Assembly: GCA_963691705.1 (NCBI GenBank)
Contig: OY829538.1
Span: 79,242,781-79,306,780 of the forward strand
DNA: 64,000 bases
Reading direction: 5' to 3'
From: Viola odorata
Taxonomy: Eukaryota > Streptophyta > Magnoliopsida > Malpighiales > Violaceae
Shown: positions 31,454 to 43,812 of the stretch, piece after piece
Layout of the letters: every line of letters starts with the position of its first letter
Numbering within the stretch: position 1 is the stretch's first letter
Notes under the pieces: generated by a model
Told to the model about the DNA's origin: nothing
Seen by the model: only the letters and a program-made list of their open reading frames with translations
Databases searched by the model: none
Translations under genes and position numbers: made by a program

Positions 31454-32367
31454 GAGAGTATGGGATCTATTCTTTTGATCTAATGATGACCGGCATCTTT
31501 TACCCAACCATGACAACACCTTCGTATCAGCAGCTGAGGCTTTTTGTTATATTTTTTTGTTCTCGGAGCATATCTGATACAAAGACAGTCTTCATTTTCT
31601 CTCTCCTCAATCGCAGGTTTTAAAATCGAGACAGGAAAGTCAGTCCGGAATGTTGTGATGAGGGAATTGGAGCAAAAATAAGATCATATCAAGCATATTG
31701 AAATAGGATCATACTTTTTCATGGTGTTTGATACGATTGAGCATTCTTTTTTTTTTTGCTTTTTTGTTCGTGGGTTTATCAAAATTGAAACTAATTTTCC
31801 AATTTTTTTATTTAAACATAAATTATGTAATTGTAATTTATAATGTAGGAATTTAGGCCTATCATTCGCGATCTCATGCTTTCGCTGAGGAGAAAAATGT
31901 TAATCCGATACACGAATTCGGAATTCCTATGATATGAATATGAATAGTTCGACCAATCAAATTTCAAATCTCTTGCCCTTTTCATTTCCAGTTCAAGTCT
32001 CAGTTCTGATTTTACAACGTTGGCAATCAGTTGAGTTGGTTTGGATTGGCCAGAAAAACCTACGCGGCCTATGATTCGCGTAATAGTAGTCTTTTAGCCC
32101 TATTACGTTTAAGCAGTTAGCTTAGCACATAACAATTCATTTTTTTGACCACAAGAATGAAGAAAATCAACTCCCTCCAACTTGTATTCAAAACCTGCAG
32201 TCGATCGATCACTTACATAGAAACTGAGTGACAGAGGGAACAAACACTCTACGGATCATAAAACAGACCCGAATGGAGGTACACGAGACGCTAACTATCT
32301 TGGCTCACGGCTCAAATGCTCAATGGAGAGGATGAGCAGTTTCGCTCTGTTCATTTGTTAGGTGGTA
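31454..32367. other. convergent 3' region between SAM50 and the remorin gene
   Basis: This should hold the 3' UTRs of both genes. No additional gene or repeat was recognised. Confidence 0.5.
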
Positions 32368-35157
32368 CTACAACCAGCCACAACACATGTAAGGATTCTT
32401 CGATGGCATTCGTCCCGTTTGTCGAATATACTCCACTTGTGCAGCGGTTCTTTCTGCATCTTGATTTTTCCTGGTTTCTGCTGCTGATCTTTTCTCTTCT
32501 GATGTTTTCCTTGCTATTGCAATCTTCTTCATCATCTTTGCATGAGCTTGTGCTCGCATCTTGTCAACTCGTGCCTGAAGAAAGATTTGCTTTCGTTAAC
32601 AAAAGTTACAAAACTCAAGTTGGATGCATCACTGGTAAATGTGAGCAAGCAACCAAATACCTCTATTCTGCGCATCTCGGCTTCTAGTTTTGCTTTCTGC
32701 TGACTTTCCCATGCTTGGATTTGTATTTCTTGGCTTTTGTACCTGAAAAGTCAGAAAATTGTTTTGTAAAATTTAGAATTTATACTGCAGAAAAATAGTT
32801 AACAATGTTATACAAGTCCACCAGGATAGGAAACTAAGTAAAACCTTGCTGTGTGTCTAGCTTTTTCCGCATCCTCCCATGCAGCTGCACGTTTCTCAAA
32901 TTCAATTCTCTCGAGTTCCTCCATTTTAGCAGTATCAACAGGAGTTGTATTCTTTTCTTGATCTTCTTTACTTGCCCAGGCAGCAATATTCATCTTGCCG
33001 AGCTGGACACCTAGGGCTACGATCTCTCTTCGTGTCTTCTCTTTCATTTCTTGTTCTGTCAATTGTTTTTTCCCACTTTCAGATGTACGCTTTACATCCT
33101 CATCCGTGTGGTGCTCAGCAGGTGTGAGTGCTGGTGCCCCTCTTCGTGGAGTAGATGGAATCGAGGAAGTTGGACTGCGGAGTGGAGTTGTTGCATCCAC
33201 CGGCGTACAACTCCTTGAAGGCTCTAGACTTGTTGCAGGGGTCATCTCTGTACCCATATCTCTCATGCAGACAGATCTTATGCCAGGAGCAACTGCAATG
33301 TCATGCAAACGAATCGTCAAAGGAAAGAAATAACACTTGCAACCTACTGTGGTGTAAGTTGACCTACCCAAAAACCATAATTTGCAGAAAAATCTTGAAC
33401 TCTCAATCGATAGCAAAACAATAATCATTATGGTTCTTGACTTAATTAATTGTATCGCTAAAATAAGGGTTGAAATTTACCAGTTTCATCTTCCTCCAAA
33501 GATTTTGTACAAGATCCTTCATCCATTTCCTTCATATCGTTGCTCTGAGTACACTGATCGATTAAAGTATTCCCGTCATATGCTTGACCAGAAATCGAGT
33601 GACTCTCCGGAGGAGTAAACGAGAACCTATCAGGTACCAATTGCGAAGCAGATTGGCAATAATCCAAAAGCTTGGTGTCAGACATCCTGCTTGTAGATGA
33701 CTTGAGATCATAATTTGATGAATCTGAAGCAACTTTCACTGCGTTAGTCATTGACACCCTATTAACTTGGTTGTTCAATGCATTCTTCTTAGAATGATTA
33801 GGTTGTACATTATGCCTCTTCATTATCCATTTTTCTGCATCGTTCCACTTCGATGGCATAGGCCTCGAAAACGATCTCGCGAAATGATTTGACGCTGATC
33901 TCTCATTATGAAATTCGAAGCTAGACGAGCTAGCATTACTGTCATAATCAAGATTTTCATCTTCCACGGTCCTCATGGGGTGAACTGCACTTGAATTCCC
34001 ACTTTCAGCTTTCGAGAATTGCTGCACTTTAACACGACCCACTTCGCCATTTTCCTTTGCGAAGGTCGTGTTGGATTGATACGATGTCTGATCATCTTGA
34101 CTGGAATCTGAGACTGTCATGCACTGTACATTTGCAGATGTGACTTCTAAGCTGGAAGCTGCAACCACAATAGACCACGGTTATCAGACAAACTGCAACA
34201 TCTATGCAACTTCATAAAAAACTTACCACAAATCTAAACAAATCAGATACCTAAACTACAGTAAATCAACAAAATGAAAGCCACTTTAAGCAAACAATAC
34301 CCACTTCATATCTTTTCTATTAAAAAAGAGGTGGTAATACCGACCTTCCTCTCCAAAATCGGCACAGTCAGAGGCTAATAAACTGTTCTTGACAAATTCA
34401 GAATCCTCAAGCCTTGAAGGAGATGTTCTTGATGAATTACTGTTTGATCCATCTTTTTTTCTACTATGGTGAGGTCCCATCAGCTTCATCCTCAGCTTAC
34501 TTGGAGAGATTATACCAGTCTGTCATTGATAAGCAAAAGAAACAGCAGGAAAATAAACAAATTATACACAAAAGAAGGTCATATCAATTAATTTCATGAA
34601 AAAGATGAACTGAGCTAAGAAAACACAACAATAACTACAGATTCTAGTTTGAATCATCTTAACTCCCAATTAATCAATCGCCTCTTTTGTACACTCATTG
34701 TACAAAAGTTACTATTTTTGGCAAATTCACCTATTCAGCATTAACAACACCAAAGAAGAAACTAAAAGATAAACTCATTTTTTTGCAGTTGAATTACAAG
34801 AACTCTGGAATATAAAGAAGCAACTCAGAGAAAATACAGAAGAAGAAGAAATCACTCATCAAAACACAGAAAAAGAGGAAATCTTTTAACAAAACCAGGA
34901 GGCGATGCTTCCTTTAGCCACACATTAACTCACTTCTTATGCAAACCAACAAAAACCAACAAAACAAAGAACACCCATTTCCTTGCAAGAAACATCAAAA
35001 ACAACAAAACAAAGAGAAACCAAGAAAAAAAGGTCTCTTCTTTTTTTCGAATTCTTGCTAATAATGACAATAATAAGAAGATGGGTCCAAAAATTATTAT
35101 AAATAAATAAATAAAGTGAAATCATACCTGCACTTTGTGTATCCTCTCGTACTCCAT
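32368..35157 (-). CDS. remorin family protein with long N-terminal region
   Basis: Remorins are plant proteins that sit on the inner face of the plasma membrane in nanodomains. Six exons join in phase to 539 residues: 35128-35157, 34345-34519, 33481-34158, 32845-33292, 32661-32742 and 32368-32574. The first exon codes for only MEYERIHKVQ. A conserved segment (TGIISPSKLRMKLMGPHH) follows, then a long low-complexity Ser/Asn-rich region, a Pro/Thr/Ser-rich stretch (TPRRGAPALTP), and the helical remorin C-terminal domain from about residue 370 (AAWASKEDQE, EFEKRAAAWEDAEKARHTAR, AEMRRIEARVDKMRAQAH), which should form a coiled coil. The end, CCGWL, has the adjacent cysteines typical of the remorin membrane anchor, often S-acylated. 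Architecture fits the long-N-terminus remorin groups. No precise role can be read from sequence. Confidence 0.92.
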
Positions 35158-36512
35158 TAGATCTTCTCTATCTTTTTCTCTAAAGTACTGAACTTTCTTT
35201 CTCACCTAATCTCTTTTTCTCTCTAAAAAATGCACAAACTGAGGAAGGAAGCTAAACAAAACAATCAAAAGTTTTGTTTTGTTGTAAAATTCTTTTCTTT
35301 TTCTTGTCCTGTTTCTCCTCTTCTCTTTTCTTGGGTGTCTGGTTTTTGAAGAGTGTTTTTGTGGAAATGCAAGCAGAGAGGCAGTTCTGAAGTTTGAGTT
35401 AAAGACTGTGACCACTGTACAATACTCTCCAGTTTCTACTCAAATAAATAATCCATTTCTTCTTCTAATCACTAATTACTGATTAGCACTGCTAATAACT
35501 TAATTTAACACTTCCTCTTCTCTTCTCCTCTCATCTCATCTCTTCCCCTACGCTTTAGAGTATTGAGTAGTGAGTACTATCTATAAACGTGCATTGACCC
35601 ACTCAAATCTCTCCACGTCACCACTGCCCCACTCCCTTATGTGGGCCCCACTTATGACTGAAGAAATGTTGGCCGGCAGTTTCTTCCATTGACCAGCCGA
35701 GGAATTGCCGATTAAAAATAAAACAAAAAAACAAAACTGTATTCTTTTCTTTTTTTTCTCTTTTTATGCACTAGTGTTACTTTGAAGCTGTTTTTGTAAT
35801 AAAACAAATAACTCATGTAATGTAATAATAGTAGTATATAATTTAGATTTTTCTCGCTTATTAATTTATTAAAATGAATAATTATTAAAATATATAAAAA
35901 ATATGTTTATCAAAAAAGTAAATATAAAAAATATGCTTATCGAAAAAAGTAAATATAAAAAATATTAATAAAACTACTAATACATTTATGGTAAATGTAG
36001 ATGTTCTGGTTTGATATTACAAGAGATTTTTTTTTTTCGAAAAAAAGTGAAACAAACTTCGTAATCATAATTTTAGGTGACTCGATTTTTTTCTATTTTA
36101 CCGGAAATACAACCGATTTTAAGTGTATTAATCCTCAAAGTATATTTTAGAGATATAATAAGAACTAATTAAAATCAAGTTTCTAACATATGATCTTAAC
36201 AGTTAAAATATTTGACCAAGTAAAATATAAAAACTATATTTGGCAGATTCACTTTTATTTTAGTAATTGTAAAAATCAACTGAAAATAAAATAAAAAAGA
36301 GTTCATGTGTGGGTTGTTTCTTCCCTTTGGTTTTTTACAAGTTGAAGGCAAGAATCTGGAAAGGAAGTAAATGGGAATGATTGAGACCAAGCCTTTGAAC
36401 AGTGACAATGATGGAAAAAGTAGAATTTATCTTTACTATCGGTAGTATGAGTAGTTTAACACTACAATTTATTGAATAAAATATTATATATTCGATTTTT
36501 ATGTATAAAAAA
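35158..36512. other. remorin leader and promoter, then AT-rich DNA
   Basis: Roughly 35160-35600 is C/T-rich on the plus strand (purine-rich on the gene strand) and probably holds the remorin 5' UTR and core promoter. The rest is AT-rich with no gene seen. Confidence 0.45.
35893..35975. repeat. 30-bp tandem repeat, about 2.7 copies
   Basis: The unit TATAAAAAATATGTTTATCA... recurs at spacings of 30 and 31 bp. Confidence 0.75.
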
Positions 36513-36514
36513 TA

Positions 36515-36697
36515 CTCCCTTTGTTACTGAATAATTGTCGCGCACGCATATCAACATTGACTGGATGATTCACTATTTGATCCCAAAAAAATCCGTACTT
36601 TTTTGTGGAGAAAAGTACGAAATTTTTTGGGATCAAATAGTGAGTTATCCGGTCAATGTTGATATGCGTGCGCGACAATTATTCAGTACGGAGGGAG
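36515..36697. mobile_element. Stowaway-like MITE, 183 bp, near-perfect hairpin
   Basis: The ends are CTCCCTTTGTTACTGAAT and its near-complement ATTCAGTACGGAGGGAG, flanked on both sides by TA, as expected for Tc1/mariner-type MITEs. The two halves are complementary almost from end to end, including TTGTCGCGCACGCATATCAA and its inverse. A transcript would fold into one long hairpin of about 80 bp. No coding capacity. Confidence 0.92.
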
Positions 36698-36900
36698 TAA
36701 TACATTAAGAATATTTTACCTTCTAACGAATATATATCTATGGAAAAGAAAGAAGTTATTGTTTTTGCCAGTTAAGGATAGATAATAATGGGTGAAAAGA
36801 TCTACAATCAAATCATAATTAGCTGTGTTTTGCTTTAATTATCATATTTATCCCATCAGAAGAAGAGAGCCTTTTTTATTTATGGGAGGTTTCATCTTTT

Positions 36901-36938
36901 TGACTGATCGTCTGACTGACTGACCGACTGACTGACTA
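36901..36938. repeat. imperfect (ACTG)n microsatellite
   Basis: About nine ACTG-like tetranucleotides with a few substitutions. Confidence 0.85.
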
Positions 36939-37080
36939 TTATGGTATGGTATGCTCTGTTTACATTTTGCTTTTCCTTTACGTTTTTGTTTTTCTGTGTT
37001 GATTTTTTTTGAAATTAATTTAATTCAATTAATTGACGCTTAATTTCTCCTAATGCACAAACCCATATATTTTTATAGGC

Positions 37081-37430
37081 TTAAAGATATTTGTGGTACA
37101 TGCACTCACTTAAGTGTATTGATTTGGTACATTTAACGTCTCGTTTAGTACATCCACTCGAATGATTGTTCTCATTTGGTTTATCATACTAACGTCGTCC
37201 AACGCATTCCGTTAAATGTCCAACGTGGCATGATACGTCAGATGTCACATGTTATTTTACTGATGTGTCATACTACGTCAGCAAAATTGACCCGAAGGTA
37301 AAAAAACCGGGCTTTGGGTATACGGGCACCATGGCCGCCATCCATTCCATCCTCCAACACTCCTCCTGCCCGGAGGAGATGAAGTGGAATCGGAGGTTTT
37401 CTTATTTTTATTTTAACTTTGACCCATTAA
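37081..37430 (+). repeat. repeat-like sequence carrying a GC-rich fragment
   Basis: Bases 37081-37260 contain related phrases (TTGGTACATTTAACG, TAGTACATCCACTCG, TTTGGTTTATC and two TGTCA..TACGTCAG blocks) that look like dispersed-repeat sequence. They run into 37300-37400, which is clearly GC-richer and includes CACCATGGCCGCCATCC, a good start-codon context, opening a short frame (MAAIHSILQHSSCPEEMKW). The frame soon enters AT-rich DNA. This may be a captured gene fragment, but I cannot name a source. Confidence 0.4.
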
Positions 37431-38233
37431 TAATAATAATAAATCATCCGTATATAAGACAGTGATTTAATGTTTTGGTACTTATTATAAGCAATAGATT
37501 TGATTTCAGAAGTTGGATTGGAGTAGTTGAGATTTATCTCTCTCAAATTTTGACTTCCTTTGGATCTTTTGCTTGCACGTACGTACATATTCTCCTTCAA
37601 AGTCTTAATAAAAGTACATCATTATGTACTTCTCAACTTCAACCCACTGAGTGAGAATTAATGCTACTCGAATCGTATAAAACTGTACGTTTTATAGATC
37701 GATCAATGAATAGTTGGTGTGAATGGTTTTATAATTTTATATTTTACTTGTATATAATAGCTTCTTATTAGTAAATTAACTTCGTTCGAATGTGATTCTC
37801 AACTTTTTTAGTTTTTTTAAGGACTAAATTGTTTTATTTTATATAACGTCATATATAGTAAATCAGTAAAGAATAACTTTTATTGCTTAATTAATTTTAT
37901 AATTGAACAATTTTTATGAGATTTCAATTTATTTTTTCAATAATTATTAAAATCTAAAAATAAAAAAGCACATCGAGGATCCTATGCTATGCTGACGGTA
38001 AGGTATCACTTTCACCTATAAAAGAAATGAAGATTGGAATTGGAAGAGAATAATAATATTTTCACTAATCTTTTATTATTTCTGAAATGATCAGTCAAAA
38101 TCCAAAAGACACTCAACCTTTGAAATGTGGCAAATGAATGATCGAAGGAGGAAATTGTCAGTGAGGCAGACATCTTTGGGTACAGAATTCTATAGTGTGT
38201 GTGACCCTTTCTTTGCCTTGGAGGACTAATCAC

Positions 38234-38277
38234 CTCTGCCCTCTGCCCTCTGCCCTATGCCCTATGCCCTGCCCTAT
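38234..38277. repeat. 7-bp tandem repeat (CTCTGCC)
   Basis: About six units of CTCTGCC, changing to CTATGCC in the second half. Confidence 0.9.
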
Positions 38278-39553
38278 TCAATTGGGGCATTTTCTAATAT
38301 TTATTAAAACTTCAATTCCAAGTTTGTTTAATTTTTAAAGATGAGGGAGGAGGATTTTGACCGTTGCTATAACACTTAGTATTGTTTAAAAGATATTTTT
38401 TTTCTTTCTTGGAAAGAGAATAACGATTCTTTACATTTTAACATTAAATTCGACATTTAGTTTAATTATAAAAAATTGACATATAAATTAAAAGTAAAGT
38501 ATATTTTATTGGTTTTGTCGCATCTTTTTTGAAAAAATCGGGTAGCAACAGATCCAATGCAACTAATATTGTGTCGTTGATTAAGATTGGCATAGGAAAA
38601 TGAGAGGGAAAAGGTCCAACCATTTTTGTGAAGTGGAAGCACCGGCAGCATCTACATTGGTCCAAAATTAGCAGTAAACGTAGACGCATTAAATTGAAAT
38701 TGGTCAATATTGGACGTACACATCCAATAAATAATAAATAATAAATAATTTAGGAGAGAATAGAGTAGAGCAGTAAAAAAATGCTAGTGTTAGCAAAAAT
38801 GATTAATGGTATATAGAAGCTCAAGTGTTGAACTTAGAATTTATAGCAGGAGACCTATAGCTAACCTAATCCACCAAAGAAACACCTGCAGAATATAGAT
38901 CGTTTAGTTCTTCCAATTATTTTAAGTTTTGTTTCACCAAATGGTTTTACTACTATATAGGTAGGGAGTACTACTTCTAGCCACTAGGGCTTGCAAAAAT
39001 CCATAATAGAATTTAGAAAGAAGCCAATCGAGAAGAAGAGCCCGAGACAAACCCTTTATTGGATTCCATTAGCAACATATGAACAAAAAGAACAAAGCAC
39101 TCAACCTAAATGGTGTCATGAGTAGTAATTAAGCTGAGAAGTCACCTTTTTTTGAGTTCGAGTTTTTTAAATTATAGTGTTATCTAAAAATTAAAAAAAA
39201 GAAACAAAAGAGTATTTTTTTTAAAGTTACTATATTAGAATTAATCACATTTATGTACATAATTAGCTCACCAAAAGGTACTTCCTCGATTCCATTTTAC
39301 TCGTCATTTTACTAAAATATTTCAAAATAATTGTCAATTAAAAGTTAAAATATTATTTGTTTAGTTTTTCAAGTTTATCCTTCTAATAATAAACAAATTT
39401 AACATGCTTCTATCAGAAATTGTTTCGACTATTAGATCAAATTTGTGAGAAAATAGAATTCGCTAGAAAACTATTCTAAACAGATTCGTACTAATATAAA
39501 AGAACAAATGGAGTGAAATATTCTTAGTTAATAATAATTATTTTTATATGATA

Positions 39554-39814
39554 CTCCCTCCGGACACAATTAAATGACGTTTTAGAATAGTAAAATTTCG
39601 TAGGACAATGATCTTTGATCTTATTTTATTTTACATTGTTTCATTTTTACTCCTAATTTCCACTCAAATTACCATACTATCATTAAATTGGGTTGTTTCA
39701 TAAAAAAAAAATAGTCATTTGCACAAAATATATGCTTCGGAATGCATAAAATGACAAGTATTATGAACAGTAAAAATCCGTAGAAAAGTGACAATTATTT
39801 GTGTCCAGAGGGAG
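39554..39814. mobile_element. Stowaway-like MITE, 261 bp
   Basis: The ends CTCCCTCCGGACACAA and TTGTGTCCAGAGGGAG are inverted repeats with one mismatch, and each is flanked by TA. The interior is AT-rich and non-coding. Its termini belong to the CTCCCTCCG class also seen at 36515. Confidence 0.88.
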
Positions 39815-39816
39815 TA

Positions 39817-42611
39817 TTTACTGCGTACGTGTATGTTGTTCCCATGATCATATGATTTCTTTTCTTTTTTCTTGGACTCAGTCGCTTATCGATAGAAGAA
39901 AAGAAACAATAAAAAAAGAGAGTAAAAGTTTAATGACCGTAGTGTATAAAAAATTAAAAGTGTCCATTAGTTTCGCTTCACTAAACGTAATTAGGGCTCT
40001 AAACCCAGTAACCCTTTTGATTAAAAAACAATATCCATTGCTAATTAGTACTAATTAATATTTAAAGTTCTGATCAGTCCTGCTATCTGACCGAAGGAAC
40101 AAGTGTCTCTTTTAATAACATTTTTTTCAATGGGTCGGGTCTAATTATATTAATTTTGTGTGGAGAATTTTTGTTCCTATTTCATGATTGACTCTTTCTG
40201 TAATGGTTGCTTCATTTTGTCTCTCTTTACCTCAACATGCCTCAATAACAATAACCAATCCAAATATAAGGTTGAAAAAAATAATTTTCTTCAAAATTTA
40301 AATATGTTGGACCGATCACTCAGAGTTTTAATCTACCTATCATAGAGACGACTACATGTATAAGCCTGAAGGCTGTTTTTCCGGTGGAGGATTAGGGGAC
40401 TCTCGCGCCTTCTCTGCCGGTGCTGCCGCTTGTTGACAGATCCGTCCCCTTCGCTTTCCGTCCATTTGGATGACTGTACCTTTCAGTTTTTCAGTTTTGG
40501 AGTTGGTCCCTATTTCCATTCCCTACCTAAATTAATGTATGAGTCCAAAGACATTCTTTATACAGAAAGTGATATGATCGATATTTGAGTAAAGAAGGTG
40601 GTGGTGGTGGCCGGTGGGTCGTGGCGTGGAGTGTGGCGTCGAGCAATAGTCACATGGATTGTTCCCTTTGTCTCTTCGGCCAATTTGTCATTTTTGGTGT
40701 GTGAGGTGAGGTTGTGGCATGATATGCATGGCCTTGTTTGGTTGCTGGTCCAGCAATTAATTTACCCACTTATTAAATTAATTTGGGTCCCCTCATTCTC
40801 TTTGAATAGAATGTTTTTTTGAACATTTTCTTTAAATATATAATGTGAACATAATAACTAGCCCTCTTCCAACTTAAATGTTATAGCTAGCCTACTTGTT
40901 TGACCACATTCTCCACATGCCACATAACAAAGAACTCAATTAGTTATCACTAATCTTAAAATTCGATAAGTTTATATATTTGTTTAATGAAAGATGCATA
41001 AAGTTGTTACCATGATCATTGATCACATACTTGTCTCATCAATTATAACAATTCATGTCCTTTCAAAAAAATAAATTATACTAACAATTCATGTGATATA
41101 CTATCTACTTTATTTTTATTTTTTTTGAAAATATACTATCTACTTTAGATGCACAAATCATCACTAACTAAGTTTCCCTTATAATTAGTTAACGTTACTT
41201 TTGTTTATCGTTTCGTATGGTGTTTTGAGTTCATTTTCAGAGTTAAATTAATTCACGATTTATCACGTTAGAACCTAAAAATTCGACTAATTGGTATCTC
41301 ATAGATTAAAAATAAATATTTTCTCTAAAATAATGAAAATTAGTAAGTGATGATGTGCCACTTAAATTCTCGATTAAATTTTAAATTTAGTAAAAATCAA
41401 AGGTGAAGATTGAAGAGAAAAGGTAAAAGAAAAATGTGGGACATGCAATGGAAAGAATACTAAGTTGGTAAAAGGAATATAGTTTTAAAAAACATGAAGC
41501 TTGACTACAAAAAGGCATTTAAAATCCTTTTTTTTTCTTTGCTCATGGGTTTTTTGAATTATTATTATTTTTTCTTCCAAACTTTGAAAATATTGGCACT
41601 TTTTTTCTTTGTTGGATCAATAAATAGGATACACTCACTTAACTTTTTAATGGTCCATGATCATGATTTGTGACATTTTGGAAGGATTTGTGAGGTAGAT
41701 GTAGCAAATTTGTTGAAGGATTTTCTCTTGTCTATATATGCTAGCTCTTCAATTAGATGAGGCAAAAGTACAATTTCAGGAGAGTTCATTGAAAGGCTCT
41801 ACTCGACAATATGGGTCCTTCATGTTAAAACTATGTCGATCTAGTTACCAAATAAAACTTAATTGGCCTCTCGTGCCATGCAATGCCCAACAATGAAGAG
41901 GTAATTTTAGTTCCGAAACCACAAGTATCTGTAAACCCCTTTTCATATCACATTGATCCACTAAGAAATAAAGTATGTCTGACCAACGAGATAAGTAACA
42001 AAAATATAATTTTAGTTCCGAAACCACAACTATCTGTAAACCTTCTTTCATATCTTTGATTCGTTAAAGAGTAAAATATATCTAATATGTAATTTTTTTT
42101 GGTATAGAAAGGACCTATATTTGGTTGTCTATATATAAATTACACATAATATTATACAGACCATTAATTTCGAAAAATTAAGATAAATCAAAATCATCAA
42201 GACATTCTAAATTCGGAGCAACTTTGTAGAGTTGTCTTGTGAGAGAAGTTGGCAGCTGAAAATGGACCTGCCTGGCCCATTTTTATCTAATTTGAAAGAT
42301 AAGCCCATTTGTTTTTGTTTATGTTGTCTATTTGGGCTCATGAGTAACAGTAAAGTAGTGGGCAACAGATCCAACCTGCTACTTTTTCTCGGCCCATTTT
42401 CGTGGGTAGAAAAGTGGCTTAATTTCCTTCACAAATGGAAGATTGAATCTTACTTCCATATCCCAAATGTGGTTGACTAATACTCCAACCCAAGTTTTAT
42501 CTTCGAGTCTCAAAAATTGAAAAAATAATAAAGAAAGTCACCCATTTTAGGTGTTTGAAGTTTGAACGAGATTAGTTTCTAACGAAATCTTGACAGACTA
42601 TTTTATATCAT
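39817..42611. other. intergenic region
   Basis: No gene was recognised. A G/C-richer patch at 40370-40470 and a GGTGGTGGTGG run near 40597 stand out, without an open frame I would trust. Confidence 0.5.
41902..42090. repeat. two-copy tandem repeat, about 105 bp
   Basis: TAATTTTAGTTCCGAAACCACAA and TATCTGTAAACC recur 105 bp apart (41902 and 42007). The second copy is decayed toward its end. Confidence 0.8.
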
Positions 42612-43812
42612 TTAATCTTGTACAATAGCCTGTTTTTCCATAATCTGCCTAGGAAAAACATGTTCATAACCTACCATGCTATCACTTGTAACATGGACAA
42701 CTCGAAAAATGTCATACTTGACATCTAAAGAGAAACTCTCAAGATAAGGAAGCATCGTTTTCCTAAAATCAGAATTCAGAATCCAAGAATAGCAAGAATG
42801 GAGTGATTTCCACACATATAGACTTGCTACTCTAGGCATGGTTTGGCAATTCAAGCACACCCCAGAAGTTGCACCTTCCATCTTATGGAACCCGGATTTG
42901 AAAAGAGCTAAGTTTGCGTAGGAAATGCCATTAATGTCACCGGCCCGCGGTACGATCATGTTCATTGAAATCGTGTCTCCGGTGGTGAATTTTGCGGCGG
43001 AGGAGCCGTCTGTTGATTCTCCGGCGTATGCATCAAAGAAGCTATGCTCAACCAAGATTGCCATGGTTGATATGTTTGTTAACATCGATAGCTGGTAACA
43101 AGAACAAAAGAATGAGGAACATGATATGTCCGTTGAACGAGAAATTCTTATGTATGTCAACTCACGTTTTACATTCTACTCAGAATCATATATACGAGTA
43201 TTGTAAGTGTGAGTTAACATTTTATCCTCAAAAGTTTAAAATTGTACTTAGAACTTCTAGCCTAATTCCGAACATATACTCGTATAAGTTGTGAAGTCTA
43301 CTAACGACCCTATACTTATAAACCCTCTATGTAGTATTAGACTCCATCGTTTATATGAGTAGAGTGTAAATGGTGAGATTACAGATTAAAATTATTCCAA
43401 TGTAAATGCATCTAATAGTCAATCAAACTTACTAGGGCTTCGGTCAAAAGTTCTTTGTTTTCACAAGATTTCTTCATCCATGCTCCATACCATATGATCT
43501 GATCAGACAAATTATAGCAAAATATAAGATAACCACTAAATTTCTAATCAAAACCCAACCAGACAAGTAAATCTAGTGGAGAACATAACAGTGGCGAAGA
43601 TTGGACAGATAGATTTGAAGGATTTTAGTTTTTCTTACCATATTTCCATGGATGCTTTGAAGTATAGAACTCTGAACACAACCAAGACTTGTTGTGCAAA
43701 TTGAGAAGTGCTTAAGAGTCTCCAAAAGCTCATCAACCAATACAACTGTTGGCCTGAATGCAAAGAAACTTATATCCAAATTCTTGTTGTTAAATGGCAC
43801 AAAACATGCCAT
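42612..43812 (-). CDS. conserved plant protein of unknown function
   Basis: Three exons (43639-43812, 43433-43498, 42612-43091), all joined in phase 0, encode 239 residues. The protein begins MACFVPFNNKNLDISFFAFRP and continues through IIWYGAWMKKSCENKELL to SMLTNISTMAILVEHSFFDAYAG. A conserved-looking block then has CLNCQTMPRVASLYVWKSLHSCY and PYLESFSLDVKYDIFRVV. A CxxC-like pair (CLNC) could bind metal, but no second pair is evident. There is no signal peptide or clear membrane segment. I recall this as a small, well-conserved land-plant family without assigned function, and the three-exon structure with good splice sites supports a real gene. The downstream hydrolase gene is on the same strand, but 1.6 kb separates them. 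Confidence 0.8.

Noticed and set aside
39281..39520. Third MITE beginning CTTCCTCGATTCCATTTTAC
   Set aside because: The left end resembles Stowaway-type termini, but a convincing inverted right end and TA flank were not found.
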